Assembly (NCBI GenBank): GCA_037127255.1
Contig: JBANSL010000002.1
Location: forward strand, 9,716,001-9,780,000
Length of the DNA stretch: 64,000 bases
Origin: Persicaria tinctoria
Taxonomy: Eukaryota; Streptophyta; Magnoliopsida; Caryophyllales; Polygonaceae
Direction of reading: 5' to 3'
This document shows, one piece after another, positions 33,905-43,955 of this stretch (positions within the stretch are counted from its first letter, which is position 1; every line of letters starts with the position of its first letter). Position numbers and translations under genes: made by a program. The notes below the pieces were generated by a model. It had not been told where the DNA came from. It worked only from the letters and a program-made list of their open reading frames with translations, and did not search any database.

Positions 33905-36085
33905 TTGGAGCTTTTTCCAGGGGTTGTTTTACCAAAAAACAAATATATAGATATATCTATATTTTTATCAACTAAAATATTTTATATTTATATAGATTGT
34001 GACATGGGCCAGAAACCCTTTTCCTCAAAAGAGTACGCGCCCCTACACGCGCCTGCCACCCTTCCCCAAAACCGATCAAACCCCAACTCTTCGACCCCCA
34101 ATGTGAGAGTCCAATCTGAAAAAACTCTCAATCTCTCTGTTAATCCTACCCAAAACTCTCTCAAAACTCAAAATCGGACTCGTCCCATCAATTTAAAGGG
34201 GTATTGGTACTGGATCTGGCACTCAAAGCCGATCTCGGGCGGGGTAGGGTGGCTTTCTCTATTCCTAGGGTTCTGGTTTCTCTGTGCGATCAAATTGACT
34301 CAATGGTGGTTCAACCTCCTAATCATTGCTGTAATCAAAGGGGTTCTCCCCTCTGCCCTCGGATATGGCCGATCCAGGCGCTGGGTTGGGTCCTTCATCC
34401 GTGGGAGACCGACATGGATCTCCGATCTAGAGAAGCTTCCGCTTCTTCATTACGTTCCCAGTCTTATGCTGTTGCTGGGCGACCGTTCTCGATTTGTTAG
34501 GTATGATATGCTCTCCTCAATCTCAAACCTCAATATCCAGATGCGTTCTAAACACTGGGCTAATCATTTAAACAAAACCCAAGTACTGGACTATAAAAGC
34601 TTTTCTAATGTCAAATTAATTGCACTTTTTTTCTGTACGTTCTCTTCTCCTTCTGATCTCCACCTTATTTCTTGTATGAGCTCTCTCTGTTTCTACTGGT
34701 TTTGGAAGAAATTTGCCTTAATGGCATGCCAACCACCACCACCTACCGGGAAGGAGGGCTTCTCCGAGGCTCCACCGAACCCCGTAACTACCCAACCTAC
34801 CGGGAAGGGGGGCACCTCTGAGGCTCCTCCGAACCCCAAAACTACCCAACCAACTGGGAAGGAGGGTCTTTCTGAGACTCTTCTGAACCCCACTAGAAAC
34901 CAAAAACCTATCACACCCTCCAATCCACATAAAAGTGACAAAGGTCGTGGGAATTTCCCTCTCAAGCAACTGGACATCTACTCTGATCTGCAGGTTTTCA
35001 TGTGTGAATCTATCAAAGGAAAAGATGCAACCAACTCCACCTGTGCATCTTCTTGGGCAGATTTATATTTCCAATTGGTAAGCAAACCTTACATAGAATC
35101 AAGTAACTACAAGAAACTTTATTTGCTTTGCATTAGCACATTGACCCTCATACTTTCGCATAGATTAGATTCCAACTATCATCGAGTCAACAGGAGAACT
35201 ATATACAATAAACACAACTGCCAATTTTTTTCAAGAGCTGCTCATGACTGCAATTGTGTTTACCATGTGCTCCTCACTAAATACCCACTTTGCATCATAC
35301 TTGATTCATTCCTTTGGATTTTTTATTCATTCCATGGAAAGATACCTAACAAAATAACAATACACTATGCTTGCACTCTATCATCTGTTACTTCGATTGG
35401 TTATGAGATTAATCTTACTTTATTACTCTATACATGTAATATCTATCAACATCATGGCATTGACACTCTCTTACTAAAAACAAATTACGTGATTGGTTTT
35501 GATCAATTACATAATCCATCTCTCTATCTTACCTTTGTAATTACATACTTTTTCTATGTCATCTTAAGTTTTACATATAATTTTTTACAAAATCCATTGA
35601 ATTCGTTTAATTCAACTGTCAAAATCAAGCATTTGCCATGCACAACAGTGCAAATCATACTTGTTCGCCATAGGACCCTATTTACACTAAACTGTCTAAT
35701 TGATACACAATACATTTCATCTAGAACTCTCGTTCCTTGTCTGCGGGCTACAAGTTTCTCTTGCTGGTTTGCCACCGTCTCTATTCGATCAATTAAAACA
35801 AAAAAATCATGTGCCCCCAAACTACATCACAAATCAAGTTCGCGTTCAACCAACCGACAAAACCCATACCTACAAAAAATCCTCGCGATGTTTCTTCCAA
35901 ACTTGTATCCTTCTACAAAAACTGTAATGGGTTTGCTCTGGTTTGTCTACATGGCCTCTTTGTATATACAAATTAACGCAGGAACCCCTAGTCTTTGCAC
36001 TATACCGAACCCAAATAACAACCAACCGACAAAACCCATAAAAAGAACTACCAATTTCTACAAAGACTGTTTCAATGAAGTTTAG
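33905..36085 (+). CDS. 726-codon open frame in the ORF1 position of LINE B, product unrecognised
   Basis: The frame is open for 2181 nt and overlaps the ORF2 start by 11 nt (ATGAAGTTTAG) in a different frame. The first two ATGs (33905, 34004) lie in or at host flank. In-element starts include 34466 and 34721 (MACQPPPPTGKEG), the latter giving 454 aa. From 34741 three 18-aa repeats PTGKxGxSEAPPNPxTTQ occur. The remainder is rich in Leu, Phe, Cys, His and Tyr with several hydrophobic stretches (LYLTFVITYFFYVILSF). I find no zinc knuckle or other known ORF1 motif. Other frames on this strand are stop-rich, so the openness is unlikely to be chance, but the true start, and whether all of it is translated, are unknown. 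Confidence 0.5.
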   Translation: MELFPGVVLPKNKYIDISIFLSTKIFYIYIDCDMGQKPFSSKEYAPLHAPATLPQNRSNPNSSTPNVRVQSEKTLNLSVNPTQNSLKTQNRTRPINLKGYWYWIWHSKPISGGVGWLSLFLGFWFLCAIKLTQWWFNLLIIAVIKGVLPSALGYGRSRRWVGSFIRGRPTWISDLEKLPLLHYVPSLMLLLGDRSRFVRYDMLSSISNLNIQMRSKHWANHLNKTQVLDYKSFSNVKLIALFFCTFSSPSDLHLISCMSSLCFYWFWKKFALMACQPPPPTGKEGFSEAPPNPVTTQPTGKGGTSEAPPNPKTTQPTGKEGLSETLLNPTRNQKPITPSNPHKSDKGRGNFPLKQLDIYSDLQVFMCESIKGKDATNSTCASSWADLYFQLVSKPYIESSNYKKLYLLCISTLTLILSHRLDSNYHRVNRRTIYNKHNCQFFSRAAHDCNCVYHVLLTKYPLCIILDSFLWIFYSFHGKIPNKITIHYACTLSSVTSIGYEINLTLLLYTCNIYQHHGIDTLLLKTNYVIGFDQLHNPSLYLTFVITYFFYVILSFTYNFLQNPLNSFNSTVKIKHLPCTTVQIILVRHRTLFTLNCLIDTQYISSRTLVPCLRATSFSCWFATVSIRSIKTKKSCAPKLHHKSSSRSTNRQNPYLQKILAMFLPNLYPSTKTVMGLLWFVYMASLYIQINAGTPSLCTIPNPNNNQPTKPIKRTTNFYKDCFNEV
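33943..34011. pseudogene. Sliver of permease pseudogene intron 3 between LINE A and LINE B
   Basis: AATATTTTATATTTA..TAGATTGTGACATGGG matches 53225-53262 in the intact gene's intron 3. It is the host DNA left between the two LINEs. Confidence 0.8.
34741..34902 (+). repeat. Three tandem 54 bp repeats in the LINE B upstream frame
   Basis: Each unit starts CCTACCGGGAAGG or CCAACTGGGAAGG and ends near CTACCCAA. They encode 18-residue Pro/Thr/Gly/Glu repeats; the third unit is the most diverged. Confidence 0.85.
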
Positions 36086-39000
36086 TTATTGGAATGTTAG
36101 GGGTCTCAACAGAAGGAATGTTTGGACCCATATTGAATCAACAAGTAAAACAAACCACCTTAAAATACTTTTGTTAGCTGAAACGAAGCTACAAAATCCA
36201 CCTCCGGAAACCTGCTGGCGTAAGCCGGGGTTTGACAGAATGTACTTCTGCCCTTCCTTAGGCCTTTCGGGCGGCCTCTGCCTTCTTTGGAAGGAAGCCC
36301 AGTTTCGAAATGAAACCTTTACGGTAGTAAATTCAACCAACAGGATTATACGAGCAACTTACACAAATAACTCGATTGGAGTTTCTCTGGAAATCCTTTT
36401 TGTCTACGCACCACCCCATGAAAATGAGAAACAAGGTTTCTGGACTTCCCTCTCAGAGACAATTCAAAAAATAAAAAAACCAATAATAATCATCGGTGAC
36501 CTAAATGAGATTCTAGAAACCGAAGACAAAATGGGAGGCATAATACCAACGGTTAATCGATTTCGCAGGCTCAATGAAATCATTACAACTCACAACTTGA
36601 TAGATACACCAACGACCGACAACAAATTCACATGGAGAAAACGAGCCCATGGTGTGGACAATATCTATGAAAAACTTGATAGAGCTCTTGTAAGTTATCG
36701 ATTATTCCAACAATTTCCGAATATGCACACAAAAATTCACGCTTTCTTGAGATCTGATCATGCACAAATCACACTGGATCTGATGGATAATCAGAAACCT
36801 AAGCTACTGCCTTTCAAATTTGAAATGGCTTGGACCAGCAGACCGGACTATGAAACCCTCGTCAAACAAGCATGGAGATTTGATGCACCAGGATCACAAA
36901 TGTTTAAGCTAACAAAAAAATTACAGGAAGTAAAGAAAAAAAGCAAAACTTGGAGCAAAGTTACCTTTGGGAACATATTCCGACAGATTGACCAAGTGGA
37001 GACAGAATTACAGGTGCTCCAGGTACAACTTTATACCTGTTATAGCACACACATAGATCACAAAATAAAACGCCTCACAACCAAACACGCCTCTTTGCTG
37101 GACTACCAAAAGAAATACTGGGGGCAGAGGGCCAAACGAAAACATGTAAAATCGATCGACACAAACACAAAATACTTCCACAAAATTGCAACAGGAAGAC
37201 GAAACAGAAATATCATAAAATCAATTCAATCTACAGATGGAGTCACTATTACATCCGAAAAAGATATTAGAGAAGCCATCAGAAATGACTTTTTAAAGCA
37301 ATACTCCCACCAACCTAGAGATCAACATCCAAGTAATTTACTCAACAACATAAACAAGGAAATCACTAATGAAGACAATGATTGGTTGACACGCCCGATC
37401 ACAAACTCAGAAATCAAAAAGGCAGTTTTCAGCATGGCTGACGATAAATCCCCCGGGCCAGATGGGTTTCCTGCTGGTTTCTTCAAGAGATACTGGCATA
37501 TCATTGAACCAACCGTCATCAAAGCGGTTAAAGGATTCTTCCTCAGTGGGCGAATTCTGAAACAAACAAACCATACTTTCATCGCACTCATACCTAAATG
37601 TGACAACCCAAATACCACATCCCATTATAGGCCGATTAGCTTATGTTCTACAACATATAAGATAATCTCCAAAATTATCGCTAACAGACTAAAAAAATTA
37701 ATCCCGAAAATTATCAACCCCCTGCAAAGTGCTTTTACTTCCGGCAGAGCCATACAAGATAATATCCTAATAGCAAACGAAATCTTTCACTCCTTTTCAA
37801 GGAAGAAAGGAGCTAAGAGATGGATGGCGGTAAAACTAGACATGGAAAAGGCCTTTGACCTTGTAGATTGGAAATTTCTGATCACGATACTAGAAAAATT
37901 CGGTTTCTCATCCCGTTTCTCTGGGTGGATAAAGGAGTGCATAACTACAGTCACATACTCGGTTTTGGTTAATAATGAGCCTACAGACCTGATAATACCG
38001 CAGCGTGGATTGCGACAAGGCGATCCCCTATCTCCATATCTATTCTTAATACTATCTGAAATCCTAGGCAGAGGATTACAAGTGGAATCTGCCAAGCCAA
38101 AAAGCCACCTAGGAATACAAATAACACGCAACGGAATAAGAATACCCTATTTGGCGTTCGCGGATGATATTGTAATTTTTGCATCCGCTACACAAACAGC
38201 CTGCCATCAGATTAACAACATCCTTACAGAATATTCATCAATCTCAGGTCAACGAGTAAACAAATATAAATCCAAATTCCACACATCATCGAATGTGGAC
38301 AGACACCAAAACCAACTCATTAACAACGAGTTACAGATCGCTTACACAACTAACCTAGGCAATTATCTTGGTTGTCCTGTCTTATGTGGTTGCACAACCA
38401 AAGCGGATTTTGAGGACCTAATAAACACTACAAAAGATCAACTCCAGCGTTGGAAGGCCAACGGCCTCTCCCAAGCTGGTCGTTGCACCCTGATAAAATC
38501 AACATTATCGGCGAAACCACTACACCTAATGCAGTGCTTCTTATTGCCAAATTCGATACACACAGAACTTGACAGAATAAACAGAAATTTTCTCTGGAAC
38601 AAGGGGCCTAAACATAAACCACTAATCAGCTGGTATGAGATCTGTAAGTCCAAATCTAGTGGTGGTTTAGGATTACACACATCCGAAGATATGAACAAGG
38701 CTTTACAACTAAAACTACTATGGAAAATTTTAGCAGAACCCAGCAACCCTTGGGTGGTGTTAATCAAGGAAAAGTACCTCAAACAAAAAGAGCTTCTATA
38801 CTATGATCGGAAGGGGTCCACCTCCTGGCAATGGACCCAATTGACAAAACTAATTCCTCTTTTCAAGCAAGGTATCCGTTGGTCAATCGGAAATGGTCAG
38901 AATATCAACTTCTGGCTTGATCATTGGACGGGAAATGCACCCCTTATTACTTTATTAACCCATCCTCACCAAATAGACATCACCATGACAGTAAGCCAAT

Positions 39001-40208
39001 TTATAAAAGATGACAAGACTTGGAACGGTGACAATTTGAAATGTCTGGATGCCTACAACTTACCAAGGGAAGTAATCAAAAACATTAAACTGACACCCAT
39101 CCCCAAACACATACACATGGATAGACTATATTGGAAATGGAGCAGAAATGGCTGGTTCTCTACCAAATCTGCAATTGACATGTTGGGTAACCTAAAACAA
39201 CACCGAAAATCAATCATGACATGGATTTGGGACCTAGACATACCACCAAAGATCAAAACCTTCCTTTGAAAGATCACAAAAAATGGTTTACCAACTACCT
39301 CTAAATTAGCTTCAAGACGATTAGGGATCCCTACTGACTGCCCGCTATGTGACTCTAATTTCGAGGACATCCCTCATCTGTTATGGAGCTGCCCTATAAT
39401 AAGGGACACCGTACTCGCAATAGATCCAGTTCTGTACAGGAAAACCGCTGATGCATTTAATGACGACACTAACCTCAATGAAACACTACAAGACATTAAA
39501 AATAATTTGGGTAAATCGCGCTTCTCCACTCTTGCCTTTGCATGGTGGGGAATCTGGTATTTAAGGAATAAGACACTATTTGATAAGATCCACCCAGATG
39601 TACGTTGCATAAAATCTTTCGTCAATGACCAAGTCACCCTTTGGAAATCAACCAGAACTACAGAAGACATCGATACCAAGGGAAACCCGGAACACATAAC
39701 CAAAACTACAAGTACACGAGGACACAAAGCAAAAAGGAAACCCCCAGCGGCAGAAAAATATAAACTCAACTTTGACGGGGCACTTTCTCCGTCAGGTTCT
39801 GCCTCTTATGGCTTTACAATTAGGAACCACTCGGGAACCCCGATCTATTTTGGCTGTGGTCCTTGCCCCATCTCTTCCGTTGCAGGCGCCGAAAGCTATG
39901 GGGCTTGGCAAGGTATCACGACCGCCTTAGACCTACAAATAAAGGACCTAGAAATTGAAGGCGATAACCTCACTGTAATCAACAGCCTAAAAGGTCTTGG
40001 GAAACCTCCAGGAGACTCTGAAATGATTGTCTCAGACAGTCTAGTCTCGTTAGGTTTCCTCTCGACATATGAGATTCGTCATGTCTACCGTGAGGCAAAC
40101 CAAGTTGCGGACCGCCTATCGCATCTGAACTTTGCCATTCACAGTCATAACAGCCCTGGCGATTCTTTGCTCAGTTCCCTCATCCGCAAGGATGCCCTTG
40201 GTTCTTAG
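36075..40208 (+). pseudogene. LINE B ORF2, 1377 codons, intact but for one TGA
   Basis: The endonuclease begins MKFSYWNVRGLNRRN with LLAETKLQN, GDLNEI and SDHAQITL. The reverse transcriptase has HYRPISLCSTTYK, VKLDMEKAFDLVDW, GLRQGDPLSPYLF and the catalytic FADD near 38159. A zinc-finger-like segment (CPLCDSNFEDIPHLLWSC) follows. RNase H has LNFDGAL, EGDN and REANQVADRLSH, and the protein ends LIRKDALGS. A single in-frame TGA at 39267-39269 falls where related elements usually have Trp (KTFL-W-K), consistent with one G-to-A change. Everything downstream stays in frame for 313 codons, so the stop is recent, or the source copy is intact elsewhere. Confidence 0.92.
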
Positions 40209-40253
40209 GGCCCCCCTAAAGCCAAATTATTTCCTTTTCAAAAAAAAAAAAAA

Positions 40254-40367
40254 TGATGACTATATATTATGAATATTTTTTTTTGGCATGAGAAAATTCT
40301 CATACATTAATTACCCACATGAGTCACATAGACACATATTATAAAGTAATCTGGTTTTAGTAGTTTA
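40254..40367. pseudogene. Permease pseudogene intron 3 between LINE B and the Helitron array
   Basis: TTGGCATGAGAAAATTCTCATACATTAATTA and ACATGAGTCACATAG, seen in shorter words here, are shared with 53298-53352 of the intact gene. The homology then breaks at the Helitron 3' end at 40368. Confidence 0.85.
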
Positions 40368-41731
40368 TTAGTGTAATACCCGTGCCTTGAAGGCATGGGA
40401 GCTTGATCCATTTTAATTTGAACATCATTTTATATATCTATATAATATTATATTAATATATATATATATGCGTGTTTACAACAAAAATATGTATAAAATA
40501 TTTTTTTATAATTTATAAATTAGTTGGAAAAAGATACGATACAAATTTTGAAAATGATTTAATAAGGTCAAGTAGTAATAATACTCAAACACACCATCTA
40601 ATATAATTTGAAATAAATATATAATTATTATCATTAGCATAGATTTAAAAAGTAAAATATAAGCTCCCGTACAAATATTAAAAAATCATAAGCACATGAT
40701 TGTGTGAATAATTTTGAAGTTAAATCTGTAGATGTACATAACTTATTGATTATTTTCATGAGAAAGATGGTTAGAAAGATAGAAAAATAAATAGTGAAAA
40801 TAAAGGTAAGATAGTAAACAAAAAAGATCCTTAAAGGTAGAAAAGTGATCTAAGAAGCCTCATCCAAGATGTAAAATAAGCATTAGTAATGCTTGTGAGT
40901 CTTAAAATATTATTTATTTTTCGATAGTCATTTATAAGATGTCTAAAATAATTAAATTATAAGAAAAACACTTATTTGGCTCTAATTGATTTTTATAATT
41001 AATTTTTGAAATCGAATATTTACAAATTGATTATTACATGTTCGTTGTATGTAGACATTGTGGGGAATATTGCAATCGGTTAAAAATGATAAATCAACAA
41101 TTTCAATATCCAAGAATAAAATCAGCCAATAATTGACGAATGTTCAATGTACGTAGATGATTAAAATAGATCACAAATTGACATACAACATATCATATGA
41201 AATAATATTTTAGTATAAAAATAGGAAACAAATATGTTTAAAATAGGAAACAAATATTTTAAAATTTCAGCAATAATATTGACCAATAAGAAAATACCAT
41301 TTGAATAAAAAAATAAAATAGATCACAAATTGACATACAACATATCAAATTAAATAATATTTTAGTATAAAAATAGGAAACAAATATGTTTAAAATAGGA
41401 AACAAATGTTTTAAAATTTCAGCAATAATATTGACCAATAAGAAAATACCATTTGAATAAAAAATTCAAGTTTAATTGTGAGCGTGACACATCAGCAATA
41501 TAACCGAAAAGAGATTGCCATCGGGAAAAAAATGGAAACATGTCTCAATATTTACGACAATATAACCGAAAAAAAAGGAATGGATTCAAATCATATTTAA
41601 AATAGGAAACAAATATTTTAAAGTTTCCATAATAATATTGACCAATAAGAAAATCTCATTTGAATAAAAAATTCAACTTTAATTGTGGGCGTGACACGTC
41701 AGCGAAATGCTAGCAGAATTAGTAATATTAA
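40368..41731 (-). mobile_element. Helitron-like unit 1 of a tandem array
   Basis: On the minus strand the 3' end reads CCCATGCC/GGCACGGG hairpin, TATTACA, CTAA, with a T following, as in Helitrons. The other end is AATATTACTAATTCTGC near 41731, where it abuts the 3' end of unit 2. A 134 bp internal segment (starting near 41168 and 41320) is duplicated here but single in unit 2. No Rep/helicase is encoded. Confidence 0.7.
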
Positions 41732-42017
41732 CTAGTGTAATACCCGTGCCTTCAAGGCACGGGAGCCTGATCCATTTTAATTTGAACATCATTTTATATA
41801 TCTATATAATACTATATTGATATATATAAATATAAATATATATATATATAGGGAAGCTTTAAAATGTAAAACATCCTTAACGTGTAAAATTTTGTCTTTT
41901 AGTAAAAACCAGACCCGTGCCTTATTTTTTTTTTTAAAAAAAACGAACCGGTTTGTTAAAAAAAAAAAGTCGAACCGCGTCCCTCCTCTCTGCACTCAGA
42001 ACTCAGAAGCATCGACC

Positions 42018-42685
42018 ATGGCAGGAGGCGGTGGCATCGGGCATGCCAAGAGACTGGATCCGCCCATGCATCTCGTCCATGTGCTGTGTGTATTTCTATC
42101 TCTCCATCTTTTGTAACCTCCTCCATTAATCTCTACGTTTCACCAAAGCTTTTACTTCAACTTTGTAATTTAGTGTTTATAGTTTATGGATTTTCAGCAT
42201 CCGTTTCACAAAATTAAACGAAGCGGTTCTGAAATTAATGTCTCCGATCCACTTACGGTTGCGTTGCTTTAGCCAATTTCGTTCTTTCTTATAAAGATTG
42301 CCTTTCCCCCAAATTCAATTTCGCATCATGTGCGAGTTGTGCCAAATGAGTTGCCATTTCGATCCGATGTTGAAGATTGAAGATTTTAAGCTCTCCATTC
42401 TTAAAATTTAGTCCAAAGTGTGAAGTGCTCCAAACGCAATTGATATTCGATTTCCCAGCAACACCGACCTCCGCTTCGCCGCCTTCGACCACCGCCTTGC
42501 TGCCACCGAAGTCACCAACGATCGCCACCAACGGACTCGTCACGCCACCATGGTCCCGTATCTGCCTCCACCTTGCGCCGCCGTGCCCTAGGCTGCCACC
42601 GGGAGCTTGCCGAAGTCCCACAGTGCAACCACCATTTCTAATCGGGTTTACAGTCGGTGTGAGGAAGGAGAAGATGAAATTATAA
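42018..42685. other. GC-rich gene-like segment inside the 4.4 kb element
   Basis: An ATG frame at 42018 reads MAGGGGIGHAKRLDPPMHLV before a possible donor near 42087. At 42450-42620 there is a CCACC/GCCG-rich stretch with open frames on both strands. It may be captured host DNA; I do not recognise the source. Confidence 0.3.
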
Positions 42686-42831
42686 TTTTTGACCCATATG
42701 TTTCTCTTCTTCCCAAACACGCCCTTATCTCAATTTAATAAATTACAAAATTATTCCGTAGTTTATAAACGCACAACATAATATTATATTTGCACAACTT
42801 AATGTTATATGTGCACTTTATTTTCTTATTT

Positions 42832-43240
42832 GAGCTAATTTCATGTTAATATCATTGTCAAATTGTTTATGGATCATGAGCTAATTGAATTTTAGAATTT
42901 TATATTGCGATATGCTTTATAATTTGGGTTTTTTTGCCAAAAGCCAAATTGACTGAAATTGACGATATGATTGTGTTGTTGGGTTGATTTGGAGCTAATT
43001 TCATGTTCATAGCATTGTCAAATTGTTTATGGATCATGATCTAATTGGATTTTAGAATTTTATTGCGATATATTTTCGAATTTGGGTTTTTTTTGCCAAC
43101 ATCCAAATTGATTGAAATTGATGATAAGGTTGTGATGTTGGGTTGATTTGGAGCTAATTTCACGTTCATAACATTGTCAAATTGGTTATGAATCATGAGC
43201 TAATTGGATTTTAGAATTTTATTGCGATATGCTTTAGGTC
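42832..43240. repeat. Two and a half tandem copies of a ~160 bp unit
   Basis: Units begin GAGCTAATTTCATGTT at 42832, 42992 and 43151; each contains CATTGTCAAATTG, TTTTAGAATTTTA and GCGATAT, then AATTTGGGTTTTTTTGCCAA (the third lacks the end). Confidence 0.85.
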
Positions 43241-43279
43241 GATTAGGTTCTTCTATTTTAGCATAAAAATCATAATTTA

Positions 43280-43353
43280 GCCTATTAGCTCAATTGGTAG
43301 AGCAATGTGCGTTTTCCGAAATTAAGATGTGGGTTCAAATCCCACATAGGTTA
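43280..43353 (+). repeat. tRNA-like sequence (SINE head or tRNA relic)
   Basis: GCCTATTAGCTCAATTGGTA then GAGC gives an A box and a D stem. GTGGGTTCAAATCCCAC forms a perfect T arm with a B box, and ATAGGT can pair with GCCTAT. The anticodon region is oversized and does not fold, so it is not a working tRNA. A close relative is at 62553-62620. Confidence 0.6.
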
Positions 43354-43383
43354 CATAATAGACAAGAGCGCAACAATCGCAAA

Positions 43384-43560
43384 TTGTTAATCATGCACAT
43401 TATAATCTTAGTTATGCACAATTGTATCCTACTTTTGCACAATTCTATCTTACTTTTGCACAATTGTATCTTACTTTTGCACAATTGTAGTTTAAATTTG
43501 CACAATTGTATCCTACTTTTGCACACTTGTATTCTAAATGTGCACATTATAATTTTATTT
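43384..43560. repeat. ~21 bp minisatellite, TTGCACAATTGTATCCTACTT type
   Basis: About seven copies with the core TTGCACAATTGTATC. Because 21 is divisible by three, both strands read open; the resulting 'proteins' are repeats with seven-residue periodicity and not credible genes. Confidence 0.85.
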
Positions 43561-43594
43561 TCACACTTTATGTTTTTATATTTACACTTTAAAG

Positions 43595-43730
43595 TTGCAC
43601 AAATGCACTTTAAAGTTGCACAAATGCACTTCACGGTTGCACAAATGCACTTTACAGTTGCGCAAATGCACTTCACAGTTGCACAAATGCACTTCACAAT
43701 TCCACAAATGCACTTCACAGTTGCACAAAA
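43595..43730. repeat. 21 bp minisatellite, GTTGCACAAATGCACTTCACA type
   Basis: Six to seven copies with little variation. It shares the TGCACAAxTG core with the array at 43384-43560 and with looser copies at 42770-42830 and 43870-43950. Confidence 0.9.
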
Positions 43731-43955
43731 GGTGTCAAAAACGGGGAAAAGTGCATTTACCCATAAAATTAGACATATTTACCAATTTACCCATAAATTA
43801 AACATATTTCAATTATAAATTTTTATAATTGAAATAGACACATTTACCTATTTACCCCATAATGAATTATTATGTCTGCACAAAATAAACTTATATTTGC
43901 ACAATAAGATGTTATATGTGCACAAAAGCAACTTATACTTGCACAGCAGAAAGTG

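Larger units (their letters stand above)
28071..33942 (+). mobile_element. LINE A: full-length L1 element with 16 bp target duplication
   Basis: The repeat ATATATAGATATATCT at 28055-28070 and 33943-33958 brackets 5.87 kb containing a 59 bp 5' UTR, ORF1, ORF2, a short 3' UTR and a brief A-rich end. Host sequence on both sides is collinear with intron 3 of the intact permease gene, which confirms the edges. ORF1 and ORF2 each carry frame breaks, so it is inactive. Confidence 0.93.
34012..40253 (+). mobile_element. LINE B: young, almost intact L1 element
   Basis: Edges come from comparison with the empty site at 53255-53300: homology stops after GTGACATGGGCCA and resumes at TGATGACTATATATTATG after a run of 13 A. 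No clean target duplication remains. The 6.2 kb body has an upstream open frame, ORF2 with one premature stop, and a 40 bp 3' UTR. Compared with LINE A and C it shows little decay, so it is probably the most recent LINE here. Confidence 0.85.

Noticed and set aside
34693..34977. Minus-strand Gly/Val-rich repeat open frame
   Set aside because: Antisense shadow of the 54 bp repeats in the LINE B upstream frame.
43280..43353. A tRNA gene
   Set aside because: The D and T arms are good, but the acceptor stem is short, the anticodon arm is too long and does not pair, and a related copy sits in another repeat.
43384..43730. Regularly spaced short repeats that look CRISPR-like
   Set aside because: Units are contiguous with no unique spacers, and this is plant nuclear DNA. 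They are minisatellites.
43294..43818. Overlapping long open frames on both strands (174 and 127 residues)
   Set aside because: They arise from 21 bp tandem repeats, which stay open in any frame lacking a stop in one unit; the products are seven-residue repeats.
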